64,000 nt of DNA, taken from the NCBI GenBank assembly GCA_013397865.1, contig VZTI01005203.1, positions 521,485 through 585,484 of the forward strand, read 5' to 3'. Below are positions 39,801-45,905 of this stretch, piece after piece. Each line of letters begins with the position of its first letter. Positions within the stretch are counted from its first letter, which is position 1. A program made the position numbers and the translations under genes. Below the pieces are notes generated by a model, which ran no database searches, had not been told where the DNA came from, and was given only the letters and a program-made list of their open reading frames with translations. Origin of the DNA: Struthidea cinerea (lineage: Eukaryota > Chordata > Aves > Passeriformes > Corcoracidae).

Positions 39801-42800
39801 GACTGTAGGTTAAACATTGCCTCTGAGTCTGATGTAAAACAGGATCTTACTAAAATATAAAATCTCTATAAACTTCTAATCAAAGTTTCATGATTTTTTT
39901 TGTTTTAAGCGAATGGGCATTGAAGCAGCCCTATTATCTCAAGCCACCAAACTGGGATCAAGTGAAGCCCTGCTGAATTCTAGGAAAAAGGTTTCACTGG
40001 AATCCAGTGGGCTGGAGAGCCAGTTTCCAGAGCCTATTGAAGGGGCCTACAGTAGCGATCAGGATGAAAATCTTCAGACTTCTGCTACAGAACAGATTGA
40101 TGCTGATGATGAAGAAGAGTCTGAACAGGTAGGAAAAAGAGGGGGAAAAAGAAAATAATTTTTTCCTGGAGACCATGGAAGAAGGATTAAAATTATATGT
40201 AAAACAGCCGTTAGGCAGGAATGCGTTGCGTTTACAACTTTTTCTCCTTAGAAACATTTTTATTTATTTATTTTTTATTATTCACACAATACTCTCTTGC
40301 ATTTTAACAGAGAAGATGTAAAAGTAGCCCCTATACAGAGGGAGAAATTCCCACTGCTTGAATGAGATTTTACTTAGTCCTTCTCAGTCATCAAACCTAG
40401 TTCTGACAGAAAAGTTTTACCTGTTGCATACAACTGGCTTTTCCTTGCTTCTCCAGCTGATGCCATGAAAAAACCTTTTTAGGCCATATGCAGAGACAGT
40501 GCCTTCAAAGCAAGGACTTGAATATTAGGTTAAGATTCAGGCACTGCTCTGTGTGATGGGGTGTTTCTTGATCTGCGAGCGTCTGGCAGTAGCTATGAAC
40601 ATGTGAACTTGAATATGAGAAGTTTTCAGTAGGATTTCAGAAAATTAGAGTCTTTATCTGTTACTGCATCACAGATGGTAGTTTTTCCCACTCATTATGA
40701 TGTTTCCACACATTGTAGTACCTTTGAAAGACTGAAAATCCAACTTTGAAATATGGCTGTATTAAAGAATCTAGATTTTCAGTTTATTTGGTTTAGTTGA
40801 TACTGAGGTCATATCCTTGTGTGGTTCATTTATTTTGTGAATTATCTAAAACCAGACATTGAAATTCTTTTTAAATCCGACTGTGCATTTCCTCTTTGAA
40901 ATCACACTATTTGCATTATAAATATTTGACAAAATAGTATCTTGTACCAGTGTAGTGCAGTGTCTTGCAATTCTCCCTTGCCGACATAAGTAAGAATGAA
41001 AGAATGAGTAAGCATAAAAGAATACCACCACAAAATATATGCTACTAGCTTAGTGGTTACTACTAGATGTGGCAATGATACTTTCACAGGTTTTCTAAGC
41101 TCTAGATCGTTCTTGTGGCAGTGCTCTGACGACTCATAAGCTGTTTCATCTACCAGTGTAGATCCCTGACGTGTTCTATCTTGTAATAATTCCTCTGAAC
41201 TAGACTTATACAAAGAGCTGTAGATTTTATTGCCCTTCCCATTTTTTTTCTTTAAAATCACAGCAAAACTCACTGCAGAAATCAAAAGGGGGAAGAAAAA
41301 GACTTAATAGTCAAGCTGCTGAAAATGTTGAAAAACGGAGAAGTCTCAATCTCAATAAATGTGAAATGCAGGTATGTAATTATAATTTTTTACTTCTATT
41401 TTGCTATGCATTGAAGATATTTCAAAGAAATCTGTTTTCCTGAGGTTGACAGATACATCATCTTCTGTTTATGTCATGTATTTGTATTCATATCTATGAT
41501 GAACAACTATTCTTTCAGGGGCTGGGAAAAACAACTAAACAAACCAATCAGCATTAACTTAAGACAAAAAGAATTATCTTTCCCTCTCTCTCCCAAACTC
41601 CGGCCAGCAACTCTAAAGCATCCTTTATGTCGGCATTAGTGAGCAGGTGGCCTTGCTGTAAATTAGATCTGGATGAAAACTTACACTAAAAAGAAAGAGA
41701 AATCTTCAGTGGCATGTGCTAGAGAGCATAAGATTCCTTTCTGCTAGGGTTATAGGCAAGGAAAGGGAGGAGAACAAAACTTTTGGCACAAGCTCAGAGT
41801 CAGATTAGCTTAATCCAACTGTGAAACTGCAGAGTTAGCATAAAAGGTTTAATCTAACTCCTGCCAAACAAATTTGCCTTTAATTACTCATGCATTAACA
41901 TAAGCTACTGTCCTGTATTTGAAGTAAGTATTAAACACCAAGAATGAACTCTGAGCCATGGTAAGGATTAGGAAGCAAAGTAGTCTGGCACTGCCACCTT
42001 GGCTCCCTTGCTCTCTGTTGAGAGAGAGCGCTTGCTCTGCCCATCTCCGCATGATTCCATGCTGCAGGACACACTGGTGTTATGGCAGTCCTGTGAAAAG
42101 AGGGAATTGCTGTATTGTAACAGGGATTACAGGGATATGCTAATGTTACCTGAAAATTTCAAATCTCCACAGAACTCCAAGGACCCTTCAGATGAAGAGT
42201 CCACCCAGTTGAATACTGATCTTCCATTTTCCTGCCCGGCTAGACAGCCGCAGTCTCCTAGACAATTCAGCACACCCCAGAGCAACTCTCTGATCATGAA
42301 TATCCTGGGGGGAAGTACCTCCGTCAGAAACATCTGGACGGACCATCAGATCAGGCAGGCATTGTTTCCCAGCCGGCGCCCACCTTATGAGAATGAAGAT
42401 GATGAAGATGATTATCAGATGTTTGTACCATCAGCGTCTACATCTAACACAAGTTCAGCTCCTGGTGGTGAAAGGAGGGGTTCTTCTGGGCGTCCATGCA
42501 GCTGGCACTTGGGGCAAGCACATCAAAACAAGACTCCCAGCCCCACTCGTCACAAAATTGTGAGACGGGCCAGTAGTGCTGGTGAAAGCAACACATGTCC
42601 AGCCAGCGCCAGGTATAAAACAGGGGAGCACGGCTCTCGAAGAGAAGTGAAGATAGCAGAGGGGAGCAGTAGGAATGCATATCCCGAATCTTCAGAGGAG
42701 CTGACTATCGATGATATTGAACATGTTTATGATAATATCAGCTATGAAGACTTAAAGCTGATGGGTCTGACAAGAAGGGAGGAGACACCCCGTGGCCCCC

Positions 42801-45800
42801 AGAGATCTGCTAGAGACTCTCTGTATGAGGCTGAAAGCAAAAGCAGCTCAGATTCACCTTCCAAAGAGAAAACAGCAAATCAAAAGAGGACCTCCATTCA
42901 TGCTAGTCAGGAGGAGATACTACTCAGTAAAGAAGCACCAACTTCAAGTTTGGATGAGCTCAGGATTGTTGAAGACAACATCTATGACACCATACTTCTT
43001 CCAGAAACATCACTATTGAATTTTAAATGTGACTCCTTAAAATCCTCTAAAAGGAGGAGTTTTTTGGAAAAAGACTTTGCATATTGTGACAATCTACGAC
43101 ATTTTGTTTCCGAGGAGAGTCTCCAGTTCAGTGAAGACGAAAGTCCTTACCATCGTGTTCCCGTTGACAATGACTATTTGAGCTTAGTAGATAGCTCCTC
43201 CAACTCCGACTCGCTGTCGCATAAGTCTGCTGCAGATAAACTCTCAGAAGAAGTAGATGAGATTTGGAATGACCTGGAGAACTATATCAAGAAAAATGAG
43301 GAAAAGACAAGAGACCGTGTCCTTGCAGCCTTTCCTGTTTGTAAAGATGACATGCAGGAAAGGCTGCATGCTGGTAGCACACCTGAACTGAGTAAAGATG
43401 TAGAGTACTCACTGTCTACTCTCTCTCTGCCAGAAACTCCTATTTTCCCTAAAACTGTGAAGCCCAGGGCTGCCACCATAAGTGAGGCTAATCTCAGGCT
43501 TGAAGACACTATGCCATGCAAGGGGAACTCTTTTATGAGTTTGAACAGATCTTCCTTCTCCAGTGAGATGCCTTTTGTAGATAGTCCATATGAACCTGCC
43601 AGTAGTGTTCTGTCCAGCACACCTGCAGAGGGCGTGGAAAATGACTTGGCTGTTACGGATAAAACAAAGAACAGAGTTTTTATGATGGCAAGGCAGTACA
43701 GTCAAAAAATTAAGAAGGCTAACCAGCTTTTGAAAGTTAAAAGTCCAGAGCAGGAACAGCCAGCTAGCAGACAGCAGAAGCTGAAACACAAAGATCTTGC
43801 TGCTATTCTGGAGGAGAAGAAACAAGGGGGTCCTGCTATTGGTATGTTAAAAACATTTCTGTACAGATACATTTCTTTGGTAACGTTCAGTGAACTTTGT
43901 GTTCTGAACTGGAAGATTATGAATTTTCCTCACCTCGGTCATTGAGTATCAGGACTGTATTTTCTGTGTTACGACTGAAATGAATTTTCTCAAACTGCTT
44001 TAACATGAATAGTCCTTTATATCTAATTTCTTGTTGTTACTTGATAACTTTGGGAAGAAAGAGTGGCGCAGTGTCAGGAAAGAGCAATTCAACTGAGGCT
44101 GGAAGTAGAATTGCACTAATGAAGCACTATTGGCCTCTCTACAGAAAAGCAGTTATTTCCTTTAGTAGCGTGATCTTCAGAGTTTGACTCAAGTGTTTTT
44201 TCAAGTTGGTTTGCCTTCTCACAAGTCACACACATTTGCTCAGGTACCACTCAGAATCATACCCATAAGCATAAGGAACGTGGTCAGATGAGAAAGAACC
44301 GATAGTCTTGCTCTAGCTAATGAATGGCAAAGTCACGGCTATGCAACAACTCTGGGACTATATTTGTCCATGATTAATTGAAACAAATTGAAGACGTGGA
44401 GCCAGCAGACTCCATGCACTAGAGTGTCATTCTTGCCTTCTTGTGATATTTTTAAAAGTCTCCAAGTATCTTATTTACCAGGCCATTTTTAGAATGTTCT
44501 TTTCTATTTTAACATGAAACAAGCAGCATATTATTGGAACCATGTGCTGCATTGTGTCCTGCATGACTGCTCACTGTAGCAAGATATTTTATGCTTCTTT
44601 TCCTCAACACAGTGTACTGAAATGTGATGACAAGGCCTTTCAAGCCTCCATTGTTTCATGTTAGTTTGCAGAGGCCAAATTCATTGACACAACTGAAAGC
44701 TCTTCTCTACTGATACTAAGTGTTTTGAGGTTTTTAAATTTTAACATGATTAATTGAAATGGATTCCTTGTCTCTGCTAAGTTAATTCTCTCTTCTTTCT
44801 AGGTGCCAGAATAGCTGAATATTCCCAGCTTTATGACCAAATTGTCTTCAGAGAGGGTACTCCTAAGGTCCAAAAGGAAGCTGGGGCCACTCCTCAGGAG
44901 CCATCAGCTGGGAGGTTTTCCACACCCATGGCCACATCTCCTCCCCATTCCCAGCCTGCCAGTGAGTGCTCAAGAGCAGAAGACTGGCTTTTGCATTCTA
45001 CGTACAGTAACGGCGAGCTGGCTGACTTCTCTCCGTGGCCTGAATCCCAGGACCCGAAGTCCAAGAACTCGTACACAGAAGCTGGTACAAAAAGCAATTC
45101 GAAGCAGTTGCCATCAGCTGGCTCAGTGCCTTCCCTTCAGATTTCCAACCGTTTGCATGTCCCAGCGCAGAGGTGGAGCGCCATTATAAGCCAACCAAAC
45201 AAAGAGAACTTGCACCAAGATCATGTCTATAACTCGCTGGGGAGGAGAGTAAGCAATGTAAAACCACAGGCATATGGCAGGTCACAGTCCTCATCCTCAA
45301 TTGTGGTCAACAGGTCTGGAGAATCAATTGTATATAATAATGAAATTGATAAGAAAAGGCTCCATTTGAATAGGAACTTCAGATTCAACAGCCATCAAAC
45401 TCCAGGAATTGCTTCAGGATGTACAGGGTTGGAGATAAGAAAGCAGATCCCTGAAAACTGTTCAGATATGATTCTGCAGGATTCTCAAAAGGTCCTGAGA
45501 GTGAACAGAGCCTCCCCACTGACAGCACAGATGGCCACTCAGAACTATTTTTTGAATTTCAAAGATTCTGAAGAAGGAGAAGGGGATGATGATGACTATG
45601 TTGAAATAAAGTCTGAAGATGAGGGATCTGACTTGGAGACTTCTCAGAACCAAACAAGGAAATCAGATCCTAAACTGCGTAGCACAGATGCTGTTCCTTC
45701 TGAAACATTCTGTGGCAAAACTGTCTCCTGTACTCCTGCAAAGTCTGCCAGCAGCAAACATGCACTTACCCCATATCTGACTGCATATAGCGATTCGGAT

Positions 45801-45905
45801 AAACTGAATGACTACCTGTGGAGAGTGCCATCTCCTAATCAGCAGAATATTGTCCAGTCTTTAAGAGAAAAGTTTCAGTGTCTCAGTTCAAGTAGCTTTG
45901 CTTGA
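817..45905 (+). CDS. PLEKHG1: PLEKHG1, DH-PH Rho guanine nucleotide exchange factor, 17 spliced coding exons
   Basis: This is a Dbl-family RhoGEF: the DH domain catalyses GDP/GTP exchange on Rho-family GTPases and the PH domain helps membrane or GTPase contact, so it is expected in the cytoplasm near the cytoskeleton. The spliced frame is 4,578 nt (1,525 residues). Residues about 115-305 form the DH domain, with the first conserved helix RVVQEILETERMYVQDL at 119-135 and the third, LLKPVQRILKYHLLLH, at about 248-263. Residues about 324-420 form the PH domain, with the C-terminal helix tryptophan at 410 in KRLWILHLKRLI. The rest is a low-complexity, Ser/Asp/Glu-rich tail with conserved islands (NIWTDHQIRQALFPSRR at 655-671, HVYDNISYEDLKLM at 786-799) and the C-terminus QCLSSSSFA. 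ATG 817 is chosen because MDLSDSDRPVSF matches the vertebrate PLEKHG1 start and its context (A at -3, G at +4) is strong. The protein is longer than the human form I remember (about 1,385 residues), mainly because of exons 14-15. Confidence 0.96.
3492..4130 (-). mobile_element. CR1 LINE fragment: 3' end of ORF2 and 3' UTR start
   Basis: Read on the minus strand, this encodes the C-terminal part of the CR1 reverse transcriptase polyprotein. Recognisable stretches are MSQHCALVAKKANGILGCLR, LPLYSALARPHLE, RKFHLNMRKNFFTVQVTEHW and NRLPRELVEPPSLEVFK. The frame is interrupted by one in-frame stop near 3,804-3,806, with the natural stop near 3,537, so the copy is dead. CR1 is the dominant avian non-LTR retrotransposon, and most copies are 5'-truncated like this one. 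Confidence 0.92.
4131..4707. other. Non-CR1 segment between two CR1 pieces, with G/T-rich low complexity
   Basis: This roughly 580-bp stretch separates two CR1 pieces of the same orientation. It contains poly-T and poly-G runs near 4,557-4,690. The part of CR1 ORF2 that would normally sit here, including the FADD catalytic box of the reverse transcriptase, is not visible. The stretch may be a replacement, an insertion with deletion, or strongly diverged sequence. Confidence 0.5.
4708..5050 (-). mobile_element. CR1 LINE fragment: reverse transcriptase core
   Basis: The minus-strand translation shows degraded CR1 reverse transcriptase. It includes AVDIVYLDFRKTFN (the catalytic motif A region, near 4,934-4,975) followed by NGRPVASGIP. 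Stop codons interrupt the frame. It has the same orientation as the piece at 3,492-4,130 and lies 5' of it in element order, so both probably come from one insertion. Confidence 0.82.
12670..12795. other. Small CpG-rich patch in PLEKHG1 intron 1
   Basis: CpG dinucleotides cluster here (around CTCCCGCGTGCTCC, GTGTCACGCTTTATTGCCGC and CCCCCGGGCTGCGTG) in otherwise CpG-poor intron. It is too short for a classical CpG island. It could be an intronic regulatory element or an unmethylated remnant, but no transcript evidence is visible. Confidence 0.3.
17972..18072 (+). CDS. PLEKHG1: PLEKHG1 coding exon 2 (DH domain)
   Basis: The acceptor TTCTCTTGCAG and donor CAG|GTAAAT border 101 nt, which enter in phase 0 and leave two bases of a Ser codon. 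The exon encodes DYLDCITDQTKLSLGTEERS and then ALFGNIRDIYHFN, DH domain residues 141-174. Confidence 0.95.
21445..21510 (+). repeat. Purine-rich (GGGTGAGGA-like) low-complexity tract
   Basis: A nearly pure purine strand with imperfect tandem GGGTGAGGA and GGGGAAGGG units. Such tracts are common in avian introns and can form triplex DNA. No specific function is indicated. Confidence 0.7.
21791..21830. repeat. AT microsatellite joined to a T run
   Basis: Roughly ten AT dinucleotides are followed by about ten T and then a short ATATAT stretch. This is a simple-sequence repeat in intron 2. Confidence 0.9.
22153..22320 (-). mobile_element. CR1 LINE 3'-end fragment
   Basis: The sequence runs from an octamer-like tail (CACAGAGTCATAGAA) through GTTTGGGTTGGAAGGCACC to CCCCATCCAACCTGGCCTTG. 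These are the reverse complement of the CR1 3' UTR and the end of ORF2. It is a short 5'-truncated copy on the minus strand. Confidence 0.9.
22604..22673 (+). CDS. PLEKHG1: PLEKHG1 coding exon 3 (DH domain)
   Basis: The acceptor TTGTTTTAG and donor AAG|GTAAGT border 70 nt. The exon completes the split Ser codon and ends in phase 0, encoding ELLQDLENCENDPVAIADCF and then VSK (to residue 197). Confidence 0.95.
24080..24420 (+). mobile_element. Probable avian endogenous retrovirus solo LTR or LTR fragment
   Basis: The stretch has LTR-like architecture. GC-rich text with TTAGCCACACCCCTGC leads into a TATA-like TTTAAGATAGATATG near 24,280, followed by an AATAAA inside GAAGCAATAAACTGCTG near 24,340 and a U5-like CTTGCCGTCGGATTCA near 24,390. 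It resembles LTRs I have seen in bird genomes. Neither end nor a target-site duplication could be fixed, and no gag or pol sequence adjoins it. The 5' limit may extend upstream, possibly to about 23,809. Confidence 0.5.
27003..27064 (+). repeat. Near-perfect 21-bp inverted repeat with 20-nt loop (hairpin)
   Basis: The left arm at 27,003-27,023 (starting CCAGATTTAAAC) is complementary to the right arm at 27,044-27,064 (ending TTTTAATCTGG). Twenty of 21 positions pair, with one U:U mismatch at the eighth pair. The 20-nt loop has no strong internal pairing. The hairpin would form in the PLEKHG1 pre-mRNA. It could be a precursor-microRNA-like hairpin, a tiny inverted-repeat transposon remnant, or chance. 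Confidence 0.75.
27619..27835. repeat. Poly-T run followed by A/C-rich low-complexity tract
   Basis: About 17 T at 27,619-27,635 are followed after a short unique stretch by some 155 nt composed almost only of A and C (AAAAACAAAC and CCCAAAAAACC motifs) from about 27,679. This A/C-rich simple sequence resembles decayed poly(A) tails or slippage products. Confidence 0.85.
29670..29762 (+). mobile_element. CR1 LINE 3' tail
   Basis: The sequence reads GGGGTTGTCCTGTGCAGGGC, then AGGAGCTGGACTTTGATGAT, then GGGTCCCTTCCAACT, and ends in the octamer repeats ATTCTATG ATTCTGTG. This is the extreme 3' end of CR1 on the + strand, about 93 bp, severely 5'-truncated. Confidence 0.9.
30157..30203 (+). CDS. 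PLEKHG1: PLEKHG1 coding exon 4 (DH domain)
   Basis: The acceptor CTGTGCAG and donor AAG|GTAGGA border 47 nt. The exon encodes SEDFHIYTQYCTNYP plus two bases of an Arg codon (residues 198-213). Confidence 0.94.
30204..30759 (+). other. PLEKHG1 intron 4, with poly-A tracts and an assembly gap
   Basis: Twenty-eight A at 30,275-30,302, a short unique piece, 34 N at 30,311-30,344 and 17 more A at 30,345-30,361 make up a homopolymer region that was not assembled. The gap size is probably nominal. No other feature is seen. Confidence 0.9.
30760..30910 (+). CDS. PLEKHG1: PLEKHG1 coding exon 5 (DH domain, conserved region 3)
   Basis: The acceptor TGTTTTCAG and donor CAC|GTAAGA border 151 nt, completing Arg213 and ending in phase 0. 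The exon encodes SVAVLTECMRNKALAKFFR and, at the end, LLKPVQRILKYHLLLH. The latter is the most conserved DH helix, which contacts the GTPase. Confidence 0.96.
30911..31905 (+). other. PLEKHG1 intron 5
   Basis: About 1 kb of AT-rich intron. I see no repeat family or coding signal. Confidence 0.85.
31906..32037 (+). CDS. PLEKHG1: PLEKHG1 coding exon 6 (end of DH domain)
   Basis: The acceptor TTTGTTGTAG and donor CAG|GTGAGT border 132 nt, 44 codons in phase 0-0. The exon encodes [20 protein letters not shown] and ends in KRKHEHAIRLQ (residues 264-307), the last DH helices. The exon is symmetric, but skipping it would remove part of the catalytic domain. Confidence 0.96.
32038..34395 (+). other. 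PLEKHG1 intron 6
   Basis: About 2.4 kb. It contains T-rich stretches near 32,778-32,880 and an interrupted poly-T tract at 33,321-33,375. No coding or mobile-element signal is recognised. Confidence 0.85.
33321..33375. repeat. Interrupted poly-T tract
   Basis: About 55 nt of T with a few C interruptions. It may be the reverse complement of an old poly(A) tail, but no adjoining element is recognisable. Confidence 0.9.
34396..34578 (+). CDS. PLEKHG1: PLEKHG1 coding exon 7 (start of PH domain)
   Basis: The acceptor CTGTTGCAG and donor CTG|GTATGT border 183 nt, 61 codons in phase 0-0 (residues 308-368). The exon encodes the DH-PH linker [20 protein letters not shown] and the first PH strands (TFRIQRAKNERTLFLFDKML). 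Confidence 0.96.
34667..34762 (+). CDS. PLEKHG1: PLEKHG1 coding exon 8 (PH domain)
   Basis: An intron of only 88 bp precedes it. The acceptor CATTGCAG and donor CAG|GTATGA border 96 nt (32 codons, residues 369-400). The exon encodes [20 protein letters not shown] and the following HYKNPKMQHTVQ, middle strands of the PH domain. Confidence 0.96.
34878..34964 (+). CDS. PLEKHG1: PLEKHG1 coding exon 9 (PH C-terminal helix)
   Basis: The acceptor TTATCAG and donor AAG|GTAAAA border 87 nt (29 codons, residues 401-429) after a 115-bp intron. The exon encodes AKSQQDKRLWILHLKRLILE, with the PH-signature tryptophan at 410. Confidence 0.96.
34965..36727 (+). other. PLEKHG1 intron 9
   Basis: About 1.8 kb. 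It begins with an A/C-rich simple stretch (CCAACCAACCAACC) at about 34,970-35,022 and has T runs near 36,032 and 36,180. Nothing else is supported. Confidence 0.85.
36728..36761 (+). CDS. PLEKHG1: PLEKHG1 coding exon 10 (34 nt)
   Basis: The acceptor TCTCTTCCAG and donor AC|GTAAGT border 34 nt encoding AKQAILEMDAI plus one base of a His codon. It continues the helix after the PH domain. The same peptide is found in vertebrate PLEKHG1. Confidence 0.93.
36762..37213 (+). other. PLEKHG1 intron 10
   Basis: A 452-bp intron between two short linker exons. I see no feature in it. Confidence 0.85.
37214..37309 (+). CDS. PLEKHG1: PLEKHG1 coding exon 11 (post-PH linker)
   Basis: The acceptor TTCCACAG and donor CAG|GTGAAT border 96 nt. 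The exon encodes HPGFHYSPEGEMKSSYQPK and HRVRRKS, with one base left over (residues 441-473). It aligns with the human HHPGFCYSPEGE segment as I remember it. Confidence 0.93.
37310..38530 (+). other. PLEKHG1 intron 11
   Basis: About 1.2 kb of AT-rich intron. No repeat family or coding signal is recognised. Confidence 0.85.
38531..38569 (+). CDS. PLEKHG1: PLEKHG1 coding exon 12 (39 nt)
   Basis: The acceptor TCTTTTTCAG and donor ATG|GTAAGC border 39 nt encoding EPSSRVHKVLKPN with phase 1-1. It aligns with the EPSSRSHKVLK segment of the mammalian protein. Its symmetry means it could be skipped in frame. Confidence 0.92.
38570..39012 (+). other. PLEKHG1 intron 12
   Basis: A 443-bp intron with a run of 14 A near 38,692. 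No other feature is seen. Confidence 0.85.
39013..39035 (+). CDS. PLEKHG1: PLEKHG1 coding exon 13 (23-nt microexon)
   Basis: The acceptor CTGTTTTCAG and donor AAG|GTAAGC border only 23 nt, which complete an Asp codon and encode VSPDMQK. It is supported because it is the only visible piece that restores phase 0 for exon 14 and because it resembles the AQDIQK stretch at the same place in the human protein. Skipping it alone would shift the frame. Confidence 0.85.
39036..39909 (+). other. PLEKHG1 intron 13
   Basis: An 874-bp AT-rich intron with a short ATATATAGATATATAGG stretch near 39,421. Nothing else is seen. Confidence 0.85.
39910..40128 (+). CDS. PLEKHG1: PLEKHG1 coding exon 14 (acidic cassette, 219 nt)
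   Basis: The acceptor is TTGTTTTAAG (AAG, weaker than CAG) and the donor CAG|GTAGGA. The 73 codons in phase 0-0 (residues 494-566) start RMGIEAALLSQATKLGSSEA and end in the strongly acidic DADDEEESEQ. I do not recall this block from the canonical human protein, so it may be an alternative exon. The open frame, good borders and phase support it as coding. Confidence 0.8.
40129..41263 (+). other. PLEKHG1 intron 14
   Basis: About 1.1 kb. I see no repeat family or coding signal. Confidence 0.85.
41264..41371 (+). CDS. PLEKHG1: PLEKHG1 coding exon 15 (basic cassette, 108 nt)
   Basis: The acceptor AAATCACAG and donor CAG|GTATGT border 108 nt, 36 codons in phase 0-0 (residues 567-602). The exon encodes QNSLQKSKGGRKRLNSQAAE and then NVEKRRSLNLNKCEMQ. 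The spaced basic clusters KSKGGRKR and EKRR resemble a bipartite nuclear localisation signal. It is probably a cassette exon together with exon 14. Confidence 0.78.
41372..42172 (+). other. PLEKHG1 intron 15
   Basis: An 801-bp intron. The frame of exon 16 happens to stay open backwards to about 41,999, but the acceptor AATCTCCACAG at 42,172 is the natural border. Confidence 0.8.
42173..43841 (+). CDS. PLEKHG1: PLEKHG1 coding exon 16 (large tail exon)
   Basis: 1,669 nt, entering in phase 0 and leaving one base at TTG|GTATGT (residues 603-1,158). It encodes the conserved NIWTDHQIRQALFPSRR followed by the acidic ENEDDEDDYQMF, then IVRRASSAGESNTCP. A tyrosine motif HVYDNISYEDLKLM (786-799) and ENIYDTI follow, then the helix LSEEVDEIWNDLENYIKKNE (from about 959). 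The basic FMMARQYSQKIKKANQLLK (about 1,105-1,123) and KDLAAILEEKKQGGPAI close it. The rest is Ser/Glu-rich and probably disordered. The islands match mammalian PLEKHG1. Confidence 0.96.
43842..44802 (+). other. PLEKHG1 intron 16
   Basis: A 961-bp intron. No repeat family or coding signal is recognised. Confidence 0.85.
44803..45905 (+). CDS. PLEKHG1: PLEKHG1 coding exon 17 (terminal coding part)
   Basis: The acceptor TCTTTCTAG precedes GT GCC AGA ATA, completing a Gly codon. The exon encodes ARIAEYSQLYDQIVFRE, a long Ser-rich disordered region, the acidic EEGEGDDDDYVEIKSEDEG, and the conserved C-terminus WRVPSPNQQNIVQSLREKFQ ending CLSSSSFA, with TGA at 45,903-45,905. Confidence 0.96.

Noticed and set aside
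41999..42172. 5' extension of PLEKHG1 exon 16 as coding sequence
   Set aside because: The frame is open, but the peptide is unlike PLEKHG1, and a good acceptor at 42,172 joins in phase with exon 15.
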